DNA of 64,000 bases, taken from the NCBI RefSeq assembly GCF_019175385.1, contig NC_083344.1:11836242-11900241 (forward strand). Direction: 5' to 3'. Shown here in pieces: positions 20,513-30,249 of this stretch. Below the pieces are notes generated by a model. That model saw only the letters and a list, made by a program, of their open reading frames with translations, ran no database searches and was not told the DNA's origin. The translations under genes were made by a program, and so were the position numbers. This DNA comes from Lycium barbarum (lineage: Eukaryota; Streptophyta; Magnoliopsida; Solanales; Solanaceae). Positions within the stretch are counted from its first letter, which is position 1; each line of letters begins with the position of its first letter.

Positions 20513-20723
20513 TCAGTAAATTATCCGTACTGACTCCCCATTGCTTGGGGGGTTGTGTTCATGCCCGTAGGTTCAGGTAGACCGATAGGTGGTCTAGCTT
20601 AGTAGGACCTCTATATCCAGCAGTGATCAGTGCGCTCCATTTGATCCGAAGCTGCAGTCAGTTTTGGTATACCACCCTTTTGAGATGTATATGCATATGG
20701 GTATGACGGGGCCCTGACCCGTC
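20513..20723 (+). other. Hairpins A (20513-20533), B (20553-20570), C (20705-20723) in L7
   Basis: A: TCAGTAA-ATTATCC-GTACTGA, one mismatch. B: TTGTG-TTCATGCC-CGTAG, pairs possible with three G-U pairs. C: GACGGG-GCCCTGA-CCCGTC, perfect. Spacing is 19 nt between A and B, about 135 between B and C, and 326 from C to the LTR end. Confidence 0.75.
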
Positions 20724-20859
20724 CTTTCAATAGCTTTATTCCAGTAGATGTCTTTAGACAGTTGTATGTATTAGTCACATGATGTAGCCTTGTCGGCTTC
20801 CATTCTTTTGTGTACCGTATATGTAGCAGCCTAGCCAACTTGCACTATTCCTTTAGCAC

Positions 20860-20900
<41 letters not shown>

Positions 20901-21053
20901 ACAGAGTTTATGATGTCACCCTCATTTATAAGATCAGTTTGAGTCACTTATGGGCCTTTGATGCTCAGCATGGTTCCGATATGTGTATAGGGGTGTTTGG
21001 TCACTAGCGGTCAGACACTCGCCACGTCTCATCGGTTTGGGTCGTGATAGAAT

Positions 21054-21065
21054 TGGTATAAGAGC
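21054..21065 (+). promoter_or_regulatory. Primer-binding site
   Basis: TGGTATAAGAGC, one change from the initiator tRNA-Met complement, four bases after the LTR. Confidence 0.9.
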
Positions 21066-21251
21066 AGTTCCGTCCTAGTTTTATCTGCAGATCGTGTCTA
21101 GTAGAGTCTTATTTATGGGTGTGTTGTGCACCACACCTATAAACAGGAGGCTACCCGACATTTAGGATGATGTCATTCTTTCACTCCTAAATCATGCAAT
21201 AGAGCCATGTGCTAAGCGTTCGCTGTCTGATGAATTGTTCTGATTTCAGCG
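21066..21251 (+). other. Leader with hairpin E (21112-21143)
   Basis: Hairpin E: TTTATGGGTGTG, loop TTGTGCAC, CACACCTATAAA. Eleven of twelve positions are Watson-Crick and the twelfth can be G-U. The loop ends in the palindrome GTGCAC. It starts 47 nt after the PBS and follows the shared leader motif TCTAGTAGAGTCTT. Confidence 0.75.
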
Positions 21252-22395
21252 ATGCCCCGCAAGAAAGCTACAGTTGCCCAGAAGGGAAAGAGAGCGGCAG
21301 GAGAGGCCACTAGCCGGACTCGGCAAGCTACTCGGGCTCAGGATGAGATCCAGAGTGGGAGCCCGTATGAGACATCACATACCCCACCTCCAGCACCTGC
21401 CCCTGCGCCCCCAGTTCCTCAGGTAGATACACCGGGCCAAGACGTACGGGATGCAGTACGGTTATTGACCAGATTGGTAGCCGCCCAGGCTCAGCGACAG
21501 CGAGTTGGTGTTGATCAGGCAGACAGGGCTGGTAGTTCGAGAGTTAAGACTTTCCTCAAGTTAGATCCTCTAGAGTTTTCTATGATAAGGCAAAATATAG
21601 ACCCCCAGGATTTCATTGATGGTATGCAGAGGTCCTTGAGGGTTATGCACACGGATGAAGTCGAGTCTGTAGAGTTGGCTTCGTATAGGCTTCGCGATAT
21701 TACAGTACAGTGGTATCAGACTTGGGAGCTATATAGGGGAGAGAATGCCCCTCCAACCATTTGGCGAGAGTTTTCAAATGCTATCTAGGGGAGAGAATTC
21801 CCGAGCAGATAGGTTTCTGCGTATTGAGTAGGGCAGTATGAGTGTCCAGGAGTATTGTGTGTATTTTGATTATATGGCTAGGTATGCCCCAGCCATGGTG
21901 GCTGAGATGGAGGACAGAGTTCATCATTTTATGGTAGGTCTAGGGCCAAATTTGATAGATGCATGTACGACTGCTGCATTATAGCCAGACATGGATATCT
22001 CCCGTATACAGACATATGCACAAAATCTGATCGTAAGCATCAGAGGAGGACAGAGCGTGACCGTGACCGGGGCCATGGTAAGAGGGCCAGATCTCTAGAT
22101 ATCAGGGGTGATTCCAGGGGAAGACAGGGACAACAGTACTCCCGATATCCATTCCATTCGGTAGGGAGTGTACCTCCGCTATTTTCAGGTCCGAGATTTG
22201 ATTGGTCTTCTTATTCAGGACGGGCCAGATTTCTAGAGCATCAGGCTCTCGACACAGACTAGAGTCAGGCCAGATGAGACCCCTTTTGTCGCGGTGTGCC
22301 CAGAGTGGCAAGTTACACGCAGGTGAGTGTCGGCTAGGATCAGATGTTTGTTATGCTTGTGGCCAGCCAGGTCATAGGATGCAGTAATGTCTGAT
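21252..22395 (+). pseudogene. gag: gag, capsid region and zinc knuckle
   Basis: The ATG at 21252 follows the shared leader. The head is Lys/Arg-rich (MPRKKATVAQKGKRAAGE), then a Pro-rich linker, then a capsid-like part with DPQDFIDGM and VESVELASYRLRDITVQWY. The frame stops at 21788 (NAI, stop). Similarity continues in broken frames (VQEYCVYFDYMARYAP, MEDRVHHFMVGLGP, then an Arg-rich stretch). A CCHC knuckle lies at 22349-22390: CYACGQPGHRMQ, but a stop replaces the residue before the last Cys. Gag would build the particle and bind RNA. Confidence 0.88.
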
Positions 22396-22534
22396 GAGAG
22401 AGAATGGGGGTATGGTTCAGCCTACAGGGCCTATGGCTAGTTTTTCTTCTGCAGTACGCCCTTCAGGGCAAGCTTTCCAGACACAATCAGGATAAGGTAG
22501 AGGTAGGAGTGGAGCATCCAGCTCGAGCGATTCT

Positions 22535-23040
22535 CAGCACCGCGTATATGTACTAGCCGATAGGCAGGATTATGAGTCATCTCCTTATGTCATCACAGGA
22601 ATATTATCAGTCTCCTCCTATGATGTGTATGCTCTGATTGACCCAGGTTCCACATTATCATATGTTACGCCATTTGTTGCTGGCAAGTTTGGGATAGAGC
22701 CTGAATCGATTAAACTGTTTGAGGTGTCTATGCCAGTTGGTGATCCAGTCACAGCTAGGCGAGTATATCGAGGCTATGTAGTGATAGTTTGCAATCGCCA
22801 TACCTTAGCAGATTTTATTAAGTTAGACATGATTTATTTTGATGTTATTATAAGTATGGATTGGTTGGCTTCCTGTTATGCAAATGTTGATTGTAGAGCA
22901 AAGATAGTTCAATTTCAGTTCCCAGGCGAGCCAGTCCTAGAGTGGAAAGGCAATGCTGCTTCTCCAATGGGTAGGTTTATTTCCTACCTTAAAGCAAGAA
23001 AGATGATCAGAAAAGGGTAAATCTATCACCTGATTCGGGT
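22535..23040 (+). pseudogene. Aspartic protease domain
   Basis: An open stretch from 22625 (131 codons) includes the catalytic-type motif LIDPGSTLSYV with Asp at 22640-22642, and later IISMDWLASCYANVDC, typical of retropepsins of this lineage. The upstream part (YVLADRQDYESSPYVITG) is readable back to about 22535. It would cut the Gag-Pol polyprotein. The frame ends at 23020, before RT. Confidence 0.85.
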
Positions 23041-23047
23041 TCAGACT

Positions 23048-23870
23048 GTGCAAGCAGAGTCACCGACCCTTCAGTCTGTTCCTGTGGTTAGTGAGTTCCC
23101 AGAGGTGTTTCCAGATGAGCTTCCAGGCATTCCGCTAGAGCGGGAGATTGATTTTACGATTGATCTACTGCCAGATACTCAGCCAATATCTATTCCTCCT
23201 TATAGAATGACACCTGCGGAGTTGAAAGAATTAAAGGGGCAATTGCAGGATTTAGGTAATTGCGGGATTTACTCGAGAAAGGCTTCATTAGGCCTAGAAC
23301 ATCGCCGTGGGGAGCACCGGTATTATTTGTAAGGAAGAAGGATAGCTCTTTGTGAATGTGTATTGATTATAGGCAATTGAATAAAATGACTGTAAAGAAT
23401 AAGTATCCGCTCCCGAGGACTGATGATTTATTTGACCAGTTGCAAGGCGCTAAATATTTCTTGAAGATAGAGTTGAGATCGGGGAACCACCAGGTTAGGG
23501 TGAAGGAGGAAGACATTCTGAAGACGGTATTCCGGACTAGATATGGCCACTTAATCATTTCGTGTTATGTCGTTCGGGCTAACTAATGCTCCAGCTGTAT
23601 TCATGGACTTGATGAATCGCGTATCCAGGCCCTTCCTTGATCTGTTGGTGATTGTGTTCATAGATGATATTCTGGTTTATTCACCATCAGAGGCTGATCA
23701 TGCAGAACATCTACGAGCAGTGCTTGGAATTCTTTAAAGAAGAGAGTGGAATGCCAAGTTCTCCAAGTGTGACTTCTGGTTGACCTTTGTGGATTTTTTG
23801 GGTCACATTATTTCAGATGAAGGCATCAGGGTGGAAACACTCAAAAGATTGAGGTTGTGAAGAATTGGCC
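23048..23870 (+). pseudogene. Reverse transcriptase
   Basis: The motifs are in order: [52 protein letters not shown] (from 23356), [29 protein letters not shown] and the catalytic FIDD (23657-23668). In the motif DLRSGYHQ-like, the first Asp is replaced by Glu here (IELRSGNHQ), which would hurt catalysis. Frame breaks occur near 23275, 23355 and 23575, with a stop near 23737. Confidence 0.88.
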
Positions 23871-24500
23871 AAGGCCTACGACACCAACGGAGATATGTAG
23901 TTTCTTGGGCTTGGCAGGTTATTATAGAAGCTTTGTAGAAGGATTTTCTTCTTTTTCAGCCCTGTTGACTAAGCTGACCTAGAAATCAGCTAAGTTTCAG
24001 TGGACGGATGCGTGTGAGCAGAGTTTTCAGATATTGAAAGACAAGTTGACCTCCGCACCCGTTTTGACTTTTCCTGAGGGAGCAGATGGCTATGTGATTT
24101 ATTGGGATGTTTTAGGTATTGGGTTTGGCTGTGTATTGATGCAGCAGAGTAAGGTTGTTGCTTACGCTTCTAGACAGCTGAAGAAGCACGAGAAGACTTA
24201 TACAACTCATGATCTTGAGTTAGCTGTAGTGATTCACGCCTTGAAAATGTGGAGGCACTATTTATACGATGTTCTTGTTGATATTTATACTGATCATAAG
24301 AGTCTCCAGTACATATTTAAGCAGAAGGACTTGAAGTTACATCAAAGCCGATGACTAGAGTTGCTAAGGGATTATGATGTTGATATCCTGTACTATCCTA
24401 GAAAGGTTAATGTAGTAACTGATGCCCTTAGTCGTAAATCCATGGGCAGCCTGTCATATATGCAACCAAACAAAACGGAGATAGTCTGTGAAGTTCGTCA
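23871..24500 (+). pseudogene. RNase H domain
   Basis: [20 protein letters not shown] leads into the domain, with a stop in the LTxKSAKFQW connection. The open stretch from 24034 has [15 protein letters not shown] (the usual DAS reads DVL), [21 protein letters not shown] and [13 protein letters not shown] stop at 24354 breaks the frame, then LLRDYDVDILYYPRK and [11 protein letters not shown] follow. It would remove RNA from the RNA-DNA hybrid. Confidence 0.88.
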
Positions 24501-24957
24501 ATTAGCTAACCTCGGGGTCCGGTTGATAAACTCATGTGATGCAAGAATTACAGTCCAGCATACAACGATGTCCTCTTTAGTAGCAGAAATAAAGGAGCGT
24601 CAGTACGAGGATCCGGTTTTAGTTCACTACCAAGATACGGCACCTCAGAAAGAAAAGACACCCTTTGTCATTACAGGAGATGGACTACTCCGATATAGAG
24701 GTAGATTGTGCGTCCCTAATGTTGCAGGGCTTCGTCAGCAGGTTATGGGGGAAGCTCATTATTCTCACTACTCTATTCAACCAGGCACAACAAAGGTGTA
24801 CCATGATCTCAAGGGAGTTTATTTGTGGGATGGTATGAGAAGAGATATAGCAGAATTTGTTGCTTAATATCCGAATTATCAGCAAGTTAATATAGAGCAC
24901 CAGAAGCCCAGAGGTTTATTGCAAGCTATGGAGATTATGACATGGAAATGAGAGGTA
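24501..24957 (+). pseudogene. Integrase zinc-finger region, core deleted
   Basis: The linker SSLVAEIKERQYEDPVLVHYQD and the HHCC region are visible, but degraded: the second His is Gln (YSIQPG) and both Cys of CPxC are Tyr (YPNYQQ). Translation breaks at 24867. At about 24957 the text stops just where the catalytic core should begin; no DDE residue remains. Confidence 0.85.
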
Positions 24958-25434
24958 GTTAATGTAGAGCACCAGAGGTTTTCCTGAACGTTTCACCTAT
25001 GAAGGGAGTGATGAGATTTGGCAAGAAGGTTAAGTTGAACCCTCGATATATTGGGCCATATAAGATCATTCGTATTGTGGGTAAGGTGGCATATGAGCTA
25101 GAATTGCCTTCTAAGTTGGGTTCTGTATATCCGGTATTTCATGTGTCTATGCTTCGTAAATGCATCGAAGATCCTTGAAGAATTGTGCTAGTCAATGATA
25201 TCTGAGTGACCAAGCAGTTATCATATGAAAAGGTTCCAGTGGCTACATTGGACAGACAGGTCTGTCGGTCCCGAACAATGATGTAGCATTCGTTAAAGTT
25301 TTATGGAGGAATAATAATAATGTTGAGGAAATGGCTTGGGAAGCTGAAGAGGCCATGAAGATTAAGTACCCGTATTTGTTTCCAGCATTTTGGGAGGTTC
25401 AGTCTGAGGCATCATCTCCCCCAGGGATTATTTG
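24958..25434 (+). pseudogene. Integrase C-terminal domain and chromodomain
   Basis: After the deletion junction comes VFLNVSPMKGVMRFGKKV, NPRYIGPYKIIR, VAYELELPSKLGSVYPVFHVSMLRK, then a chromodomain-like part (KVLWRNNNNVEEMAWEAEEAMKIKYPYLF). Stops occur near 25178 and 25205. The coding remnant ends near 25434, and the 3' untranslated stretch follows. Confidence 0.85.
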
Positions 25435-25624
25435 ATTTTCAGTTATCGCGATTGGTCGTGTGGGGCCATGGTATTGTATGTTGTAGTATATGGCCCTGTG
25501 TGGCAGTATTTTGGGTTACTGTGTCCAGGTTGGATTGTAAATTTACAGGGGAAACTCTGCCGAAATTTCTATAGCTCATGATTTGTTTGAACATTCGAGG
25601 ATGAATGTTCCTAAGGGGGGAGAA
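25435..25624 (+). promoter_or_regulatory. 3' untranslated stretch, hairpin D and polypurine tract
   Basis: The 3' untranslated text shares short blocks with 16022-16160 (reverse strand). Hairpin D is AACATTCG-AGGA-TGAATGTT (25590-25609), with one G-U pair at the loop. The purine run AAGGGGGGAGAA (25613-25624) touches the 3' LTR. Confidence 0.85.
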
Positions 25625-25912
25625 TGCTACGCCTCTCGTTTTTGTCGTAGGAGAACTTATGGTTTCCTAGTCGAGTATGCCTTTGGGATAGAGACCCGTG
25701 CACGAGTTTTGGGGAAACAAAGTGTTTTACCCCGTGTGTAAAGGTATCAGCAGGTATTCCTGGTAAATTACAGTATTAGAAGTTGAACAAATCGAATCGA
25801 TGCAATCTGAACTGAATCGGAGGAGCCTGTAGACACCAGTCATCGTCGACGGGTTGTCGACATGTCGACGGACCGTCGTTACACGACATCGATAGGGTTC
25901 CGTATCCTTGAA

Positions 25913-28266
25913 TGTAACACTCCAAAAAAACATTTTAGCGAATACTTGAATTTTCGATTTATCATATCTTGATAGTAAGGGTATATTTTATTTCGTACTT
26001 CCTGAATGTGAACTTGATGATATTTGAAACTTGTTGAAGTGTTATGGTGTAGTTAATTTATTAAATGGATTAGATATTTATAAAAGTGGGCAACCCCTTT
26101 TTATTTTATTTTATTATTATTCATCCTTATCTTACTAAGTAAGATTTATACCCTTTTGGCTCTTATCCTCTCCACCACCCCTCCAATTTCGTTTTCTCCA
26201 CGGAAACAAGACATCAAAACCTCTCTCCTCTCATAATATTCATCCTATAAATCAATAATCAAGACTTGCTTTGGTTGATCCCCAAGCAACTCCACACGAT
26301 TGAGGTAAGTTACAAACCCATTTTTGGACTGGACTGCTGTTAGTGTTTTCAGCATAATTCCTTGTATAAAGCTTAGTTTTAAGTGATTCAAGCTGTTATA
26401 GAAAGCTATTTCATATCCCTACAACTTTAGTTCAGGCTCCAAAACCCAGTTTTGCTTGTATTTACTCGAAACGGGGTGATGAAGTACAGGGCAGGTGCTG
26501 CCCAGATTTCTGTTTTCTAAACCCTACATGTACTGCTGTTAGTATTTTGAGCATATCTTTTTGTACAAAACTGCTATAGGAGTGATTCGAATTTCTATGA
26601 AACCCCAATACATATATGTACAACTTTTATTAAGGCCACAAAGTCTATTTTTGCCGTTTACCCCTTTGAAACGGAGCGACAGTACAAGATAGTAGTACTG
26701 TCCAGAATTCCTGTTTTGATAGTTTAGGCTGATTTTCACTGATTTCATGTTTCGTTTTGACGTGCTAAAACTATTGAACTTAAGTAGATATTTGATTGTG
26801 TATTTAAGGTATATATGCTCTTGTAAAAGCTAAGAGGAATTGTTTGACGAAGTGGACTTTGGTTGGTCTATGGCGTAGACGATTTGAAGTCCTCGAGTTG
26901 TGGTAGAACTTGTTGTATGGTAAAACGCCAAGGTTTGTGTATAAAATTGAACTTGGAATATCTTTATTTTCTGGAATTTTTGAAGTATCTTGATGGGTTG
27001 TTTCTTTGCTCTTCATCTCATATCATTGTATGGTTATTATCTCAAGTATTGAAAAACTTTCGCTAAATCGCCCACTTGTACGAATTGCTTGATCATTTTG
27101 CATTCTTGTTGGGACTTTGTCCTTCTTATTGCGATGACATTGTCATCAATATCAGCATGCCTCTCGATTCAGATCTTTCCCATCTTGACATTGGATTTAC
27201 ATTTCGTCTTGATGATGGATTTTTGTCCATTTTCTAGTACGAGTGGAAAGCCATTTTCGACATGGCTCTAGATTCTCTTGACTATTGGGTGACGACCCTT
27301 CTTGATTTGGGGCTTCGGTCCATCTTGATATTGATTGTGCTTGGTGTGATGGCATGGCGTACATATTGGGCGAAATTGGTTAATTGACAAACTCTCTTGA
27401 ATTGAAGTATAAGCTTTCTTGATACTTGAACCTTCGAATATTGATTTCGACATTTGGAAACTCTTCAAGGTTTTGATATTTGATACTTTGATATACTTGT
27501 TTACTTGATTTATTGTTATCTTATTGAGCTACCTACGACGGATAAGGGAATTGGAAAATCTAATGGCTCCAAGCCCAAAGTTTATACACCACTAAGCTTT
27601 ATGCTTAGCGATAGTTGTTTTCTATCGTAGGTAATGTACGGGAAGAGATTTGAAGATGGTCATTTGGAGTAGACTTTTTGGGAGCTTTAGTGAAGATCAC
27701 ATTTGCATATGAATCTAGCTCTTGTAAAATTTTAGGGACTTGTACATGATCCACATGTAACACTTATGTATGAAATTTTGGAGGCTTGTTGGACACAAGA
27801 CCATATGCTTGTAACTTGAACTTGGTGACTTGTTTTGCTATTTTAGGGTGTTCTTCCAACCCAAGTCATGCCATGTACTGCGTTTACATTTTGCCTTGTA
27901 ATTATGTACAAAGGAAGATGCTAGTTTCTGTGATAATCGCAAGTTTGAGTTTCATGTATCTTATGGACCCGCAGTGGTGTTGATTTGAAAATATAATTTC
28001 AGAATGAAGTTTCCTAAATGTGTTGACTATTTGAGAAGGGCATTACCATTTTAAAATGATACGCTGATATTGTATTTCATCTAAGAAATTTTTTCGGAGG
28101 GTACAATGGAAAAAAAATGTCGCACTTTCAACCCATTTTCGCATGGGCCTATTTTCGCTATTAAATATTTTTGTGAATATCTTTTGGCATAAATTTCTTC
28201 TAAACGTTGTAAGTGTGAACTTATCTTTTGTTTCGTAAGTGGTATCCTCCCCAAGGGGATGCTACA
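25913..28266 (+). repeat. Solo LTR (L8) inside the 3' LTR
   Basis: The 2,354-base insert begins TGTAACACTCC and ends GGATGCTACA, flanked by TTGAA on both sides (25908-25912 and 28267-28271). The uninterrupted site CCTTGAATCTGCAGG is present in the 5' LTR at about 19012-19026. It has a TATA-like TTTATAAAAG (26087-26096) and an internal tandem duplication. Open frames inside match no gene. It belongs to a different family from its host LTR. Confidence 0.94.
26335..26722 (+). repeat. Tandem duplication, 2 x about 195 bp, in L8
   Basis: TGCTGTTAGT starts at 26335 and again at 26534. Both copies carry a GTGATTC, a CTACAACTTT/GTACAACTTTT and a TACTCGAAACGG/CCTTTGAAACGG block. They are clearly diverged, so the duplication is old. 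Confidence 0.8.
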
Positions 28267-29741
28267 TTGAATCTGCAGGCGCAGGATGACGGAGCAAGTC
28301 AACGGATCGTCGACACACAACGGGTCATCGACCCGCACCGCTAGAAATTTTAATCCTAAATATAAATAAATGATCCACGACTTTATTTCTCATTTTTATC
28401 TCTTCCAAATTAGAGGAAACCCTAGTATATTTACTCTCAACACTTTACATCATTATACTGGAGATTTGGCAAGATCCGAGCCCCGTAAACCTGAGTTTGT
28501 GACGAAGAAGGTTGTTTCTAGGGTTTCTTAAAAGTTGTGGAGCTTAGAAGTTGGAGTTGAAGTTGATCCTTGGAATCTTAGACCCCTCAAGGTATGTAAA
28601 TGATTTCTACCCTTGTATTTAAGATAATTATCAAGAGTTTTAGTGACTTTGAGTTAAGGAAATATAGTCATGGAAGTGGTAAGTTGATGAAAGGTGAGAT
28701 GGCGATTTGGGACTGTTTTAAGAGATGATTGGGAATGGATTTGGGTATATTTTGATATGTATGTGTTGTCATTGTGGTTGTGGATATTGTGGTTGATGTT
28801 GGATGGAATGTGAAGTTGAAGAGTTGTAAGCTTACAAGGGAAATGTGGTCCACAATTTGTTAAGCTTCTTTTTGTATTTAAAATGGTTAGTAAATGAGGT
28901 AAGTAGTCTAATTAAGGCATATGCTATCTTGATTGTAGACTTACGAGTTCGAAAAGTAGAAGTTGGACAGTTGGATACACTTCAAGGTATGTTAAGGGTA
29001 TCATTTCTTTCATTTTGGCATGATCCTTATGATATGAACGAACGAACATAGGAACAGACTTCCATAATACTCTACTCTCAGAAGCACTAGGAGTACTTCA
29101 GTTTTTGATATTCCTATACCCCGTATGATTGTTCAATCTCTTTATGGGTCTTGAGATTTCTTATGTTAATAATGTTAGCTCAAAGGTTGTCCCTCCGAGA
29201 TAGCATGACCTTATGTCACTCCGGGAGTTCTATGTATAAACTTTAGTTATGCATTGCATTCATATACATATGCATATTGACCCATGACTAGAAGGCATTA
29301 TATACGTGTGTATTATATGTATATGGGGTATGAGGAAAGGGATATGCGTTATATATGCATTACCACCTGATCAACTAGTACACCTTGATGATGACATATG
29401 GATCGGGCCGTACGTTCCTCGACATCATTATTATATGATATATGGATCGAGTCGTACGTTCCTCGGCATTATTATTATATGATATATAGATCGGGCCGTA
29501 CGTTCCTTGGCACTATTATATGGGATATGGATCGGGCTGAACGTTCCTCAGCATTATGACCTATAGATATAAGTGAGCACGATTATCATTGAGAGCATGC
29601 ATATTATGCACCCACAGAGGCGTTGTCAGTTATACAGTTACTAGGTCATACAAATACATGCAGATAGTCATTTCAGTTTATGAGTTCAGATTTTATTCAT
29701 GATTCTTATATGTATACATATTGTTCTTATGTCTTACATAC

Positions 29742-29952
29742 TCAGTACATTATCTGTACTGATTCCCTATTGCTCGGGGGGCTGCGTTCATGCCCGCAGG
29801 TTCAGGTAGACCGACAGGTGGTCTAGCTTAGTAGGACCTCTATATCCAACAGTGGTTAGTGCGCTCCATTTGATCCGGAGCTGCAGTCATTTTTGGTATG
29901 CCACCCTTTTGAGATGTATATGCATATGGGTATGATGGGGCCCTGTCCCATC
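29742..29952 (+). other. Hairpins A (29742-29762), B (29782-29799), C (29934-29952) in the 3' LTR
   Basis: A: TCAGTAC-ATTATCT-GTACTGA, perfect. B: CTGCG-TTCATGCC-CGCAG, perfect. C: GATGGG-GCCCTGT-CCCATC, perfect, with both arms changed relative to the 5' LTR copy. Confidence 0.8.
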
Positions 29953-30025
29953 CTTTCAAAAGCTTTATTCCAGTAGAGGTTTGTAGACAGTTGTAGGTAT
30001 TAGTCAGATGATGTAGCCTTGTCTT

Positions 30026-30026
30026 T

Positions 30027-30099
<73 letters not shown>
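30026..30099 (+). repeat. TG/TA microsatellite
   Basis: A TG run followed by a TA run. The 5' LTR has only about 36 bases of TA at the same place (about 20862-20898), so the run has roughly doubled. Confidence 0.95.
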
Positions 30100-30101
<2 letters not shown>

Positions 30102-30249
30102 CAGAGTTTATGATGTCACCCTCATTTATGAGATCAGTTTAAGTCACTTATGGGCCCTTGATGTTCAGTATGGTTCAGTTATGCGTATAGGGGTGTTTGG
30201 CCAATAGCGGTCAGACACTCATCACGACTCATCGGTTTGGGTCGTGACA

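Larger units (their letters stand above)
18732..21049 (+). repeat. 5' LTR (L7)
   Basis: The LTR begins TGTTACGCCTCTCG and ends GGGTCGTGATA (CA changed to TA), 2,318 bases. In order: GTCGAC-type palindromic cassette (18945-19095), TATA-like AAATATAAATATA (19118-19130), four-copy 44-base repeat (20154-20325), hairpins A, B and C (20513-20723), a TA microsatellite (about 20862-20898), then the end. The PBS follows four bases later. Confidence 0.93.
18732..30249 (+). mobile_element. Near-complete Ty3/gypsy element, split by a solo LTR
   Basis: Both LTRs, PBS, gag, protease, RT, RNase H, part of integrase, chromodomain and polypurine tract are present in order. Flanks are GATAC (18727-18731) and GGTAC (30250-30254), a 5-base target duplication with one change. 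All frames carry stops, and the integrase core is deleted, so it cannot move by itself. A 2,354-base solo LTR sits in its 3' LTR, so the original length was about 9.2 kb. Confidence 0.9.
25625..30249 (+). repeat. 3' LTR (L7 partner), interrupted
   Basis: The LTR begins TGCTACGCCTCTCG and ends GGGTCGTGACA. Without the inserted solo LTR and one duplication copy its length is about 2.27 kb, like the 5' LTR. It shows the same cassette, TATA-like box, 44-base repeat and hairpins. The dinucleotide run is longer (TG then TA, about 30026-30099). The two LTRs differ at scattered positions, so the insertion is not recent. Confidence 0.92.
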
